64,000 nucleotides of DNA, taken from Massariosphaeria phaeospora (Eukaryota; Ascomycota; Dothideomycetes; Pleosporales). A program made the position numbers and the translations under genes. The stretch is from NCBI GenBank assembly GCA_011032825.1, contig JAADJZ010000001.1, forward strand, positions 1,984,001 through 2,048,000, read 5' to 3'. Under the pieces are notes generated by a model. It made no database searches. It was given only the letters and a program-made list of their open reading frames with translations, and had not been told where the DNA came from. Shown here in pieces: positions 16,671 to 28,700 of the stretch (position 1 is its first letter; each line of letters begins with the position of its first letter).

Positions 16671-17169
16671 ATATCCATGGATTACACGCAAGCATGTTTA
16701 TTCTAGCATCTCTCAATTCAGTTCGATGCAACTCCATCCGTCATCTTTAGGTCGTTGAGTTGTTGCTATTCTGACTACCTCATACGCTAAATTAATACTT
16801 AGGCGTCGAGGATTTGGAGGTGGTTATGTGTTGAAATTAGCAGCTTCCAATGAGATAGAACATAAGTATTGGGTGTGTGTTGACTTGAATGGGAATGGAA
16901 GTAGGGTCTGGTTTACTACTTCTACTGTAGGATGAACAACACATTAACAATATATGCCACAGGCCCAACTTCATAGCATATGCGGAGGAGAATCACAGCA
17001 CTCTCAACACATCACATAGAAATCAACGAATCGGGAATGTGTTCAGTATCCTTCGAAATTGTGATGAATGACAGACTCCATGAAGTCCATCACAGATATT
17101 GGTATTAGCACCCTGGGCAGCCTTTCACTGTAGACTAATTGCCCTCTGTCCCTCTCAGCATCAAACCGT
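16671..17169. other. Convergent intergenic region COG1/CON-6
   Basis: About 500 bp, AT-rich compared with the genes. It holds the 3' flanks of two convergent genes and nothing else I can support. Confidence 0.55.
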
Positions 17170-17691
17170 TCACATTTTGTCTAGCTTCTCCTGGGCCGCC
17201 TGGCGCGCCTCATCACTGACCTCGGGCTTGGACTGATTGATCGTTCTACGCACACGTTAGCTCTGTATGCTCAAAGACGTCTCAGATAGCGCTATCACGT
17301 AGCAAAGCGGTAAAAAGGCAAGAGTACTGTGGAAAGGGTAACTCACGACTTCAGGCCTGCCTGCACCCGATTCGGGTCCTTGTCCTCCCGCTCCGCCTTG
17401 CTGTAGAACGCTGCGTCGCCGCCTAGTGCGTCGAGCTCCTTGCGGGCATTGTCCTTGGCCGCGTCGCTGACGTCTATGGGTTTTGGGTCAGTAATCGTGC
17501 GGCAAGGTAAGGTTTACCTAGTTGATAGGGTGAGAGGAAAGACGGCGGGGGCACCTACTGGGGTTGCTTATGGCAGCCTTGTAGCCGCGAGCGCGGTTGC
17601 TGATGTCCTCGGGAGTGTTGTTGGCGTTCTCGAGGGCAGCTCCGCCGGTGATGTCGCGCTGGTGATCGCCGCGCTGGGGACGGTCGGACAT
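17170..17691 (-). CDS. con-6: CON-6 family conidiation-associated small protein
   Basis: Three small exons 17691-17559, 17473-17347 and 17245-17170, 111 residues; introns 85 and 101 nt. Each exon is too short to stand out alone. Two copies of the CON-6 motif are visible: residues 33-61 (RARGYKAAISNPNVSDAAKD...) and 82-111 (QAGLKSTINQSKPEVSDEAR...). The protein is highly hydrophilic, rich in Asp/Ala/Asn, with no membrane segment, resembling other small conidiation proteins. Neurospora con-6 is induced during conidiation. Stage-specific expression here is inference. Confidence 0.9.
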
Positions 17692-19401
17692 GTTGGAGTA
17701 AGGTGGTTCTGGATCTTGGTTGTGGATACAGTGGTGTGGATTTGGTTTAAGTTTCGACTGATGGATGGTAGAGAGGTGGGTTTGTGGAGTTAGAGTGTGG
17801 AGTGCAGTAAGGTAGGTTAGCTACTGCCGTTTGCGTTCCGGAACGCTCATACCGAATAATGATGTTGCGTTGACGGGAAGTGGACGTAATGATGAGAGAG
17901 GCCATGACGCACGCACGATGTCTGTCGTCATTCTGGCGGTATAGCGGTAAAAGCAGCATGAAGTCAGAATCACACCATTGTCAATAAGATGTCAACATGC
18001 TCGTATATGCCTATGCTTATGCAGAGGCTCGACACAGTCCCCTATTGATACGCTAGAACCAGCGATGAACAATCCAGACTCAAGCGACTAGCTCGCCATA
18101 GACAAACTCAAATAGGCTTATAGTTTGGTCGGCCGTTGGCAGGCGGCTGTGACGTTATGTGGGGTTTGGTAGGCAATAGCCAATTCCCATGGTTCGACGG
18201 GGCGCCGGTGGGTTAGCGCTGCGGCTACGAGAGAGGTAGGGAAATGACGAATGTGTGTATGAGATAGATTTGCGTTGTCCCAATGTTTGGCTTTGCAGTT
18301 TTATCTAGTGCGGTAATGGAATCGTTTTGAGTTTGTAGGTATAGGAAAGGGGAACAGGGACGAATTTCACAATATATAAAACAGGAACGCGTCCAGATTC
18401 AATGATACGGAGTTGAGTGTCCAAGGTTCACTTGACAGACAACTGTGAAGCTATAGTCATCTTGATAGGTTTCTCCACAAGTGGAGACCGGTAGTCTAAC
18501 TTCTAGACACACACGCCTGTGCAATTAAGCTTTCGGCCATAACCCCTTAGTACCCCCGCTAATACTCGCACCCACTCTCTTACAGAAACACGATCTCTGG
18601 AACCAAAGGCTGAAAACAATACAAAGCAACTGTTCTCGCTTATTAAGTTGTAGAGCTATATTGCTGCGTTAGCATAATCGTTTTAGAGGCGTGCGGACCT
18701 ATCTCTCTACTCTAGAGATACCATTTCCGCAAGACACCACTCCGGCACCAGCACCATCACCATCTTCCTCCAAACATCCCCACTTCCCATATCACGAGCA
18801 CCCTAGATACCTACCTACCCCTCAGCTACCACCCCATCACCCCACCTCACCTGACGCGGCCCCCTAACCCGCGTCGCGTCACACAACTGCCCTAGCCCAT
18901 CCCAGCCCTTCGGTAACACGTCGAACCACCTCCCAGACGCCGTAGCACATCGCACAGCGCAGGAGCACAGTCCAGTAACACGTTAACTAGCTGGGCTGAG
19001 CAGAGCTGAGCAGAGCAGATCGATACTGCACGATTCGATTCGATTCCACACGCAAGCGCCGGGTGGCATGCCGCACACACATGTTAGATTAGACAGACGG
19101 AAACATATAGTGTACGAACGACAAGCTGAGCATAAAGTGTGCCACGTGAGAAGTGGGGAAACGTACGACGACGTGGACAAGGCGCAAGGCAAGGCAAGCT
19201 TGTAAGGAATGTTTGACATTGTCATTTCACCCGTTTCACGGCAACGAGAGCACGAAACAATGGCCCCACTGTCGCCGCTATGCCTTACATTCCTGTGATG
19301 GATCTGTGTATGTAGGTATCACATCCCGCACTCCCACGTCCCTGTAGCGGAGAAAGAATGCCGCTCCAAACCTACTCCTCTCATTCGTCGACTCGTATGT
19401 A
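17692..19401. other. Intergenic region upstream of CON-6
   Basis: 1.7 kb without a supported gene. A C-rich, CACC-laden stretch lies at about 18730-18900. I see no tRNA, repeat family or transposon relic. A developmental gene such as con-6 could use part of it as a long promoter, which is inference. Confidence 0.5.
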
Positions 19402-21446
19402 TTACGGGAGCTCGCTAAGTTTCCGAATGACCGCGAACTCCGCCCTTGATGCGGGCGAGAGCGGCGCGTTGCCTGGGCGATCGACGACAACGGTGTAAAC
19501 ACCTGCTTCGGTAGCTGCTGTGGCTTCTGGTGTTTTTCATTGTTGTTAGTGAGGGGGACGGATGAGAATGCGGGGGGCCGAAGGGTAGATCAATGTAAGC
19601 CGGATTGGCGACCGATGCGCGATGACAATGAGGGGATTTCTAGGCGATTTTGCCGACAGACGGGAACAAGCGATGTTGATCGTTATTGATTAATCGGCGT
19701 GTTTCGATAATGAAGTGTTGGTGTTGGGTGGGTGACGTGATCCAGCAATCTATGGGGTTGTTTCATATAGAAACATGACGCAACGCCCGGGGGGAAAACG
19801 ACCCAAAGCAACGATAGAAACACAGCGCTGGCTGGAAGACGAAAGATAGATGCAATCCACATACCTTTGACATTGTCGGTCAAGAATGTCACCTTCGCAG
19901 CCTCCTGGCTCAACTCGTTGTAGATCTTCTCATAGGAGCCCTTCTCTAGCTTTGGGCCTGCGTTCACCGTATCGAAATGTGCCGAGAAAAGAGGTAGCAG
20001 GTCGCGTGTGGTTGAACCCTCCTTGACATAAGCGAAGAATTGCAGTTGAGCTTGCACACTGCCGGATGAAAAGATGACAAGCGATTTGCCCGCCTTCTTC
20101 CAAGCCTCCAATACTGGGATCACATCGTCGAAGAGTGGGGTCTGGAGGTCGCCGCTGCTGTATCCGGTTTTCCATAGGTGGCCTTGGGATGGTTAGTTAA
20201 CAGTGCGAGCAGAGAAGACCATTTGTGGTAAGATGTGGTCAATATCAAGGTGTAGGATGATATAAGCGGTCGACGTCAACACGACGAGCAGGGTGGCCTT
20301 GGTATAGCTGTACTAGACGGATCTGGATCAAATAATGATAGGACCAGGAGAAACAAGGTAGCAACACTACGCGTATACTAAGATAGTGGGGGCGACTATC
20401 GCAGAGCATCCAAACAGTCGCTTTTGCCGGTCCGAAAGGTGCAGTCCACTTCGCGTCATCAGATCCGGATCGCGGCTATGGCGGAGCGATCACCACAGGA
20501 GCACCTGTGAGTACTCTGTACAGCGTGCAAAGCACATGAAGGAAACGCACCATTTACCTACCTTGAAGCTGCTTCAGATAGACAGCCTTGATGTCCTTGC
20601 GTGTCAAGTCCTCAACATGGGCAAGCAGTGTTTCGGGATCCGACCTGGCGTCGTCCGGGAACCCCGCAATTAGATGCTGGAAAGCCGGATCGCTCCACGA
20701 GTCGCGTGCTAGACTCGTGAGCTGTTCTAGCGCATACGGATACTGCGGCTATCGTGAGTATGGAGTTTGAGAAGAGACACTACCCCTCTTCAGCCGGCCC
20801 GCGTGACGGTTGTGGAGGTATGGCCATGGCGATCATGATAGAGGATATGCTAAGGACAAGAGAGGCTGTGATAGGGGTTCAGAGGGAAATGAGGGGCTTC
20901 GCGATAGGCGAAGTGAACCAAAAGGATGGAAAGGCGGCCCGCCACGGACTCTTGGACCTTGGTGTTGGTGATCACAAGCTCGTCCGATTGCGGGGAAGCA
21001 AGCGAACTTGTACATGAGACAGACAACCACGGCGCAGAGAAAAGCGTTTGGGCTCACCAAGACGTCCTTGACAAAGGAGATGCTGGAGATGGTTCCCTCT
21101 AGATGAGCAGGCGCAGTCAGTATTGTCTTGGGTAACAGTCGCACAATTTGTAGTGGCGCACGCCGATTCTGGGGTAACAGTTGGCGGGGAAGAGGAGCGA
21201 AACGCCAATACCGCGCGCGATGAGGCGCATGGCTCTTCGGCTCTGCAGGTATCGGATGGCGGCTGGCGGCTGGCCAGACCAAACCAAAGTCGTCGACACA
21301 TTATCTATTGGGGAGGCTGACAGGCGTCGAAAGTTGTGGATGGCGGGAGGGCAAGGTATTGGAAGAGCGTCGCAAGACATACCAATGTCGAGAAGCACAG
21401 TCTCGGTGGCCTTCCAGCGCGTGCTATCGAGCGAGGCGACCGACAT
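19402..21446 (-). CDS. utr4: Enolase-phosphatase E1 (methionine salvage), long introns
   Basis: Exons 21446-21383, 21098-21058, 20742-20562, 20182-19865 and 19526-19402, 242 residues. The enzyme converts 2,3-diketo-5-methylthiopentyl-1-phosphate to the acireductone in methionine salvage. HAD motifs are all present after splicing: LLDIEGT (D20, E22, split by intron 1), IFSSGS, GPKLEKGSYEK with the motif III lysine, and FLTDN. Other conserved pieces are SFVKDVL|YPYALEQL, LQ|GHLWKTGYSSGDL and NVK|EATAATEAGVYTVVV. Introns are 284, 315, 379 and 338 nt, five to seven times the local norm, so only fragments of the gene show as open frames. Confidence 0.92.
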
Positions 21447-24400
21447 TGTTTGTTGATAATTGTTGTTCGGGAGCGGTGAAGGGCGGTGAAGTGAAAAATT
21501 TGCCCCGAGGAGCTATCTTCCAAGTTTTTTGGCGTTGTGTGTCGGGGTCGTGCGCTGGTTGGTGCAAATGTCTAGCGAATGTCTACTGTGTGTCTGGACG
21601 CGACACGATCAAGACATGGCGGTCAAGAAGCGATGAAGTGTGGTGTACGGAGTACGGTCCTGCTAATGAACAGTTGACAGTTTGCCGAATAGGAAGTAAC
21701 CATCCGTGAACGTGAACGCAGGAGCGAAGTTTTCTCCTAGGAAAGACGATAGCCACCATGTACCGCAGCAGATTGTAACCAACACAGAACGAACTGAACA
21801 ATAGCCATGTGCTGATAATAGTAATCTGGAATGGAATAGCGGTACTTCTTTCTTGCCTTTTGCATAGCTCATCCGTTACCAACATGTTTTGAGTGTCTTC
21901 GGAAAGTTGTTGAGAGGCGGGTAGGGAGGGACCTTGACCATAGACATGCATAGGTACAAGCACGATGGTGTCGTCCCAGATGCTGCAAGATGGCGGATGC
22001 ATCTCCACTGGCCCGTTCTGCAATCCACAGTTATCCACAGTTGCCGTAGCATTATCCGCGTCTGCAAAAACCGAGAAGTGCTATAGGCTGCAGAGGTCGC
22101 AAATACGGATGCGCTGTCCGTAGAAATCTTTGCTGTCGCTTCACCGCCACGGCACATCAGGAACAGAGTGGATACAGGAGTGCATGTTACCTGCAGTAGC
22201 GGCCTCGGAGGCCGTCGAGTACCTGTCCAGCACGCGCAGCGGTGGCGAGCGTCGTGTGTCCAGGCAGCGCCAACACTGCAGGCTGCGCCGCTGCTGCAAG
22301 TTGGCTGCAAGCCTTCTGCAGCGTCCCTAAGAGGACTCGAGTAGCGGATGCTCGGCGCCGCTTAGGGCATCGTCACTGGCAGTGAATTCCGACCCCGGAG
22401 CGCAGAGACACAGCAGAGACGCAGAAGAGGGAGGAGGATTGCTGGCGAGGGCTGCCATTCGCGCAAGGCTGGCCACACCGACTTTGTTTCATCTCCGGCA
22501 GAGCCCTACGTGTCTGGCCATTGTACGGCGGCCACGATGCTGATGCTGAGGGCGATTCGCAGCGGCCGAGCTCTCGCAACACCAACAAGTCGACGAGAGC
22601 ATGAGCTTTCCCCAGACTGCAGACGCCTGCCAGGCGCTTCCCGCTGGCCGTGCCTGAAGGCGGAACTCGAGGGGAACGCAGGGCCAGGGTAGCCGTTGCA
22701 CAGGATTTCCGAGCGCTTCGATGAGATTCGAGGTGAAACGGCTGTCGTGGCTCAATCGGGCCAGCTGTTCAAAGCAGCCCCTGGATCGCGCAGGCGGGCT
22801 CGCCGTGGACGAGCTGCAACCCGCCGCCGAGGGCTGCCAAAGAGCCAGACGGCGGGGAACTTGTCCAACAGCTGCAGCATCGCAGTCGGCCTGGCACTGG
22901 CGCCGGCCGGGCTCGGGCTCGGGAGCGTGTTGTGAGGGGATCACCAGCGCCGCGAGCGTCGTCCTCACCATGGCCACACCCGCACGGCAGCGCGAGTTGG
23001 TGGGCAGCCCACGCGACCACGCTCAATTGCTGCTGTTGGCCACGGCCCAGAAAGGCCAGGTTTCAGGGCCGCCGGCTGGTGTCCGGCGAGCGTCATATGT
23101 GGCCGCACGCAGCGGGGAGCGCGCGCACGGGCCGATGGCACAACACGCAACAACGATGCCGCGAGCAGCACACAAAGCGGATGAAGCTGTGGTGCGGATG
23201 ACGAAGGACGCGGACGAGGACGACGGCGAGCGAACCTTGGAAGGCGGCAGAAAGGCAGCGAAGACCCGCGACGCAGCAGATGGCAGAGGCGCCGCGCGAT
23301 TGGACTCCAGACCTGGGCCTGGTGATGCAGCCACGTCGAGCTGCGGGCGGCCACTACTGCCTGCCGCGCTAACGACGCTTTTATTATCCCGCCTTGCTGC
23401 ACCCGGCCTAGCGTTTGGGCGGCCCAGTCGGCGCTGGGAGCTTGGACCGCCGGCGCTGGCGCTCCAGATAACACTGCCTGATCCCGCCCTCCTGCCCACG
23501 CCTCACCACGACACCTCGTTCCCTGCCATGTCCTGAAAGCCGCTCACACCCTCGTCCGATCTGTTTGTTCGTCGCCGTCTTAGCATCCAGCACTCCTTCC
23601 CATTCCTCTGCCTCTGCTCGTGGATTCCTACCGCCCTAATATCCTCCTCGCATTCCACTCGTTCCTTCCCGCAACCGCCGCTGCTGCTAGACGACCACGA
23701 CCACAACATCACCACCTGCCCTCCGCCGCCCCTGCTCCTGCTCCGCTCCCGCAGCCTCCAGCGTCACCACGTCGTCCCCACTCACCCCGAATCTCCGCAC
23801 CCATCTCCCACGCCGGCCACTGCATTGATGTGAGACGGACAAACACGTTGCTGGCGATCTTCGGGCATCTACTCGACGACCTCGACTCGCCGGACGTTCC
23901 GTCATCGATCGCCATCACAGCACACCTCAACGCCAACGCCAGCACCCGCGCATCCTCAGATCCGTGGTCCAGACGCTTGATGCTCCTATCGATCAAGCGC
24001 CCTGCCAGCGAAACCCGCCAATTCTAGCTCCCTCGCACCCCGCCGAGCCCTCCGCTAGCCGTGAGCCTGTGCCGCTGACTCACTACTTTGGACAACAACA
24101 CCTCAGGCAGTCCGTTCCTGCCCACCGTCCTCCTCGCCTTTCTCCACGTGTTACGAATCTCTCTCCTCCATAACGCAGCGATCCCCTCCCCGTCTCTTCT
24201 GTCAGGACGTTCAGGACTCCACCCGACCCACGCTTTTCATTTCCCAGCGCTCGTTGACTCGGGTTATCCATAAGAAATTAATACGTCAAATGAGCAACAC
24301 ACTCTCTTAACATTTTCCTTGTTTACTGCCAGTCAACGGACCCCTGTGCATATTCCCGACGACTTCTCTTTGTTTCCGGTTCCATCGGTGCGGCCTCTTG

Positions 24401-24713
24401 CAACTCCAGCCTCAAATTTTTTAACGACACCGCTTCACTCGACTTTGCCCCGATACTGAATCGGACATCATCATCTCATATATTGTTATCTACTTCGAAG
24501 TTCTGCCGCCACCTAAAAGTGCACTAGATCATCGCCTCTTTGGTTCGACTCTTGTCGACCCTTATTTGTTTACGACCCGGACCTTGCTTTTTCGGCGCAC
24601 CCCTCTCATACCAGTTGTCCACTTCCAGTCTCCACCCTTAGCTCTCCGCCACCGGGTCTGCATATAGACCCCTTTCGGTTAGCTACCCAGTATCTCGTCT
24701 ATTATCCACATCT
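21447..24713. other. Large GC-rich then pyrimidine-rich intergenic region before the kinase
   Basis: 3.3 kb. From about 22100 to 23550 it is GC-rich with long ORFs open on both strands, as expected from composition alone, and none has a domain. From about 23560 to 24710 the plus strand is strongly C/T-rich, consistent with a core promoter and a long 5' leader of the kinase gene. Several short upstream ATG frames lie in that part (for example 23964 and 24088). Confidence 0.55.
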
Positions 24714-26618
24714 ATGGAGTGCATGCGCAACCAGCTTTACGAGGGTGCTGTACTCAACGGACGATACGAAACCATCGCCCCCCTCAATCATGGCTCCTTC
24801 GGCATGGTCTTTCAGGCCAGGGACATGGTAACCAACGAAGACGTTGCTATCAAAGTCATCACCAAGAGCTCTGCTGGTTCCACCTGTCCCACTGCTTTTG
24901 CTGTCGACGAGCACTCGGAGGAACTCGGCATCCACCTCAGCATTGCTTCGCACCCGAACGTGGTCAACCTGGTGCAGTCTTTCGAGACCCCACACCATAT
25001 CTACCTTGTTCTCGAATTCTGCACCAATGGCGATTTGTACGAAGCCATCCGCATGGGCAAGGGGCCATTGGAGACGGAGCACGTCCGTGAATTCATGTTT
25101 CAGCTTGTCGACGCTGTTGAGTTCATGCATTCGAAAGGCGTCTACCACCGCGACATCAAGCCGGAGAATATTTTCCTCACCCAGTCTGGCTCTTTGAAGC
25201 TTGGTGACTTTGGCTTGGCCACACACGACGCCTGGTCTTGGGAGATCGCTGTTGGTAGCGATCGATACATGGCTCCCGAGCAGTATGATCCTCCCAACAC
25301 TGGTTACTCGACAGCCAAAGCAGATGTCTGGGCTATTGGCATCTGTCTGTTGAACATACTTTTCTCCCGGAACCCTTTTGCCGTCCCAGCCGCCTCGGAC
25401 CCTCTTTATGCCGACTTCGTGTTTGACAGACAGACCCTTTTCGATGTCTTCCCCAACATGTCTCAGGATACGTTCGAGGTTTTAATTCAGTGCATGGCCA
25501 TTGACCCGGAAAAGCGTGACTTGTCACTTGTCAAGGAGGCACTTGATCGTGTCATCAGCTTCACCACCGATGACGAGAGGCTCGACGACTTCTGCACAGA
25601 AGAACTTGACACCGTCATTGTGACCGCCAATCGTGAGCCTCTCCGGACACCTTCCGTCTCCACTCCCCAGCTCGACCAGGGCGGGTCGTTCCCGTGGGCC
25701 AAGGCTTTGGCCATGTCCCCACCTCAACAGATGCGCCAACTGTCAGTCATCCCGGATACTGAAGATCTCTATGTTGGTTCGCAACCATCTGGTCGAGGAT
25801 GGTTCGACGTCAAGCCCGACACTGCTTCGACTGCATCTTTCGTCGATTCTGGCTTGGGCCTGTCTTTCAAGTCCACTGATGTCGCCGAGCCGATCAGCTT
25901 CAGTCGATCCCGGCCAGTTCCTATCTCTGGCTCCCTTCCTGTCAATGTTTCCAGACCCTTCAGCAGCATGGCATCTGTCTTTGGCAAGACGCGTGATGCG
26001 ATCTCGAAGAGCTGGAGTGATCTTTGGGATGAGGAGGAAGAGGAGCATGCTCTTGCCGATATTGAGAACAACTACCTTCCTGTAGCCGAAGTCAAGACTG
26101 AGAAGCCTGCTGTCCACTCTGAGAGCGGATCCGGCGTTTCCACCCCTCGCGGCGGGCTCTCAGAGCTCAAGATATCTGCTATCATGAACACCCCGAACAG
26201 GAGCCGATCTCCCAAACGCAGCCGCCGCGAAGCTGAACATGTTAGCGAGCACACAGGATTCGTTTTTGAGGAACACGTTCCGGTTGCTACACGGTACTCC
26301 CCCCCGTCAAAGCGTAGCGGCGCGGACAAGTGGGCGGCACTGGGCGATCGCAGACGTGCCCAGCAACAACAGACGCCGCAAAAACAAATCAAATCGCCCA
26401 AGCAAACTTCACCAGCTCCGACCTCCGCGAGGAAGCGCACTCGGACCGGGAGCTGGAGACGTCCTTCCCATTTGGGCCCAGGACACGAAAACACGGTTGC
26501 CGAACGCAAGGACAACTGGACTTTGAGTAAGGATTGGCGCCAACACCCGAATCACTCCGTTGATGACGGAATTGGTGACCTTGAGTGGGTTGGAGGTTGG
26601 CATGACCTCCACTTGTAG
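24714..26618 (+). CDS. Ran1/Ksp1-type serine/threonine protein kinase
   Basis: Single exon, 634 residues. The kinase domain covers about residues 18-293: glycine loop LNHGSFGMVF (first Gly replaced by His, as is usual in this subfamily), catalytic K47 in VAIKV, HRDIKPEN at 145-152, DFG at 165-167 and APE at 187-189. GVYHRDIKPENIF and VGSDRYMAPEQYDPPNTGYS match the fungal Ran1/Ksp1/Sks1 group linked to nutrient signalling and, in fission yeast, repression of meiosis. The 340-residue tail is disordered, Ser/Arg-rich and basic (NRSRSPKRSRR), a likely regulatory or nuclear-targeting region. An unusually long leader precedes it. The exact orthologue is not settled. Confidence 0.9.
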   Translation: MECMRNQLYEGAVLNGRYETIAPLNHGSFGMVFQARDMVTNEDVAIKVITKSSAGSTCPTAFAVDEHSEELGIHLSIASHPNVVNLVQSFETPHHIYLVLEFCTNGDLYEAIRMGKGPLETEHVREFMFQLVDAVEFMHSKGVYHRDIKPENIFLTQSGSLKLGDFGLATHDAWSWEIAVGSDRYMAPEQYDPPNTGYSTAKADVWAIGICLLNILFSRNPFAVPAASDPLYADFVFDRQTLFDVFPNMSQDTFEVLIQCMAIDPEKRDLSLVKEALDRVISFTTDDERLDDFCTEELDTVIVTANREPLRTPSVSTPQLDQGGSFPWAKALAMSPPQQMRQLSVIPDTEDLYVGSQPSGRGWFDVKPDTASTASFVDSGLGLSFKSTDVAEPISFSRSRPVPISGSLPVNVSRPFSSMASVFGKTRDAISKSWSDLWDEEEEEHALADIENNYLPVAEVKTEKPAVHSESGSGVSTPRGGLSELKISAIMNTPNRSRSPKRSRREAEHVSEHTGFVFEEHVPVATRYSPPSKRSGADKWAALGDRRRAQQQQTPQKQIKSPKQTSPAPTSARKRTRTGSWRRPSHLGPGHENTVAERKDNWTLSKDWRQHPNHSVDDGIGDLEWVGGWHDLHL

Positions 26619-27045
26619 TCTTGACACTTTTCATCCCTTATTTTCTTTTTTTGGACATAAAACGATACCTTTTTAACAAGTTGAACCTAGGATCTGGCCA
26701 GCTTTCCATTGTAGCATTAGAGATACCATTTCCTTGTTCTCTCTCCTCTCTCCTCTCCATACCCCTAGCTCTTTCACTGCCGCTGGAACCTCCTATGGTA
26801 TCTCCTTTTGTTACTTGCTGTTGCTTGGGAGCATGAGGCAACTCGGATGCATGGCTTGGTTGGGGAAACAAACTGTCTTGGGGGTGAAAAGCTTCTTGCA
26901 ACTGGGCAGGGCTGTTTTCAGATGCATAACAACAAACTGTACGGATGAATTGGTTCGCGATGGGTTCTTCTTCTTTTATTCTCCTCATATCCACTTCGCT
27001 TCAAAGGCAAAGGGATGATTAGCTAGTCAAGGCTCGTATCCGTCG

Positions 27046-27069
27046 GGATGCCGTGGGCGCACGGCATCC
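27046..27069. repeat. 10-bp perfect inverted repeat (hairpin)
   Basis: GGATGCCGTG at 27046-27055 pairs perfectly with CACGGCATCC at 27060-27069 around a 4-nt GGCG loop. It lies about 430 bp downstream of the kinase stop codon, possibly in its 3' UTR or beyond. Confidence 0.75.
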
Positions 27070-27780
27070 GGGATTTACCCACTCAGAACGTGTGTCTTTT
27101 GCTGCTCTCTATGATGTGATGTGTGATTATGTACTAATCAGTCTATCTGGGTCATGACGACGCGCGTCTTGCGCTTTTCTCGATGGCACTACCTGTGCTC
27201 TACTTACCGGCAGAAAACAACGAACATGACGTATATCTAGGTTTGAAAAACATTCGCAGGACTATTGAGGAAACCCAGCTAATTCATGATTTCACACGAA
27301 TTCCCTTCAAGCCATTTCACCATTGTTTTTGTTTACGTATTCTAGTTTATTCCACACAAATCTACAATACGTATACAGATCCGCAAATCGCGTAATAAGA
27401 CGTATGTATGCAGGTACGTACCTATACTAGATACTACTAGGACTAGTCTCACAGCAAGGAGATTACGAGTCGAGGGCTGGGCTGTGCTGGCGTTGAGCTG
27501 AGCCTGGTGACACGGTCACCGGGTCAGGGAAGGAGGGAGGTCGCTACACAACAACACCAAACAGGACGGGGCAGGAGCAGCTGGAGCCTGGAGGCTTGGA
27601 ACAATGACCCGCCGCACGTCCTTCCTACTTGTTTACCATGTGGCATGTAGATTCTACGCGAGCGAAGTTTCTAGAATCCGGACGCTGGACGCTGGAGGCC
27701 ACGCACGCCTCGCAAGTTCGGCTCGATTCCGGTCCCGGTGCCGGCTCTAGTTCAGAGTCAGAGTCGGGTCAGCATGGCAT

Positions 27781-27848
27781 GTCTGTCTGTCTGTCAGTTT
27801 GTTTTCGGTCTGTCTGTCAGCAGCGCGAATAAACAAACAAACAAACAA
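27781..27848. repeat. (GTCT)n and (AAAC)n microsatellites
   Basis: GTCT repeats at 27781-27794 recur at about 27808-27818, followed by AAAC repeats at 27831-27848. These are simple sequence repeats in non-coding DNA. Confidence 0.75.
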
Positions 27849-28700
27849 TGCATAACTAATGTTCCGGCCGGGACTATGAGGTAAGCTAAGCTAAGCTTTG
27901 AATTTGCGGGGGGAATACTCCGTACGGACTTTGTATCATAAGCATGTATGTACATAAATATTTGGCGGAGATTAATGTGAGACCGGCTCGCCTACGTGTT
28001 TGTCTATCTATCTACCGATTACGGAGTACCTAGTACCTACCTATCTATGGTTCCCGCAGAAATACCAAGGCATCATCACATGCTGGGGGTTTTCGGCTCC
28101 GCTCCGTAGGAGGGGAGTAGGTACTTACTTTGCTTACTTGATCGATGGGAAGATCCGGATGCGGGGCGGGGAGGGAGATTGTTAGAATGAATGTGTTGGA
28201 GTTGGGTTGGGTTGGCTTTGAGTTGGGTGGTGGGTTCGGAGGAACAGGAGGGGCAAACGACATCACGGATATTTGCGGAACCTTTTAATTTTGTTTTGGC
28301 CAGATGGCAGGTTTGGATTGTTAAAAGTGATTTTCCTTGTACGCCGCCGCCGCCTATGGAGAGCCTCCTGGGGTATCATTGGAAAGGAAAGGAAAACGCC
28401 AGGAAATTAACTTTTGCAGATGCCAGTTACCAGATGCCCGAGTACAAGGTGGGTAGATGACCGCGACCTTGTGGAGGGTGTTCATCGTCTGGATCTGCGC
28501 GTTTTTGTTCAAGCCACGCTTCGCAAAGGGCGGGCGAAAGATTAAGTGTGATGGCCCCTATGGAAAAGGGGTACCATCAAGAAAGAAAGGTAAGTTTTGG
28601 TGGCCATGTGGGCGGATGGACGTAAGGCACCGTGATGGTTATCATATCTCCTCAGACGACGCGGAGGATTCATAGTCAGCTGGGGATGAGACGTGCGGGC

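Larger units (their letters stand above)
26619..28700. other. Convergent intergenic region kinase/MED6
   Basis: 2.1 kb without a supported gene. It holds a strong hairpin at 27046-27069, two short microsatellites near 27.8 kb and many short unsupported ORFs. Confidence 0.55.

Noticed and set aside
19010..19060. Repeated GATTCGATTC sequence resembling a tRNA T-arm
   Set aside because: No matching acceptor stem, anticodon arm or A/B-box spacing could be found around it.
22029..22040. TTATCCACA, identical to a bacterial DnaA box
   Set aside because: The window is clearly fungal nuclear DNA; one 9-mer is chance.
22721..23536. 271-codon plus-strand ORF in the GC-rich gap
   Set aside because: Overlapping long ORFs exist on the opposite strand too, the composition is GC-rich, and the translation is low-information Ala/Arg/Gly with no domain.
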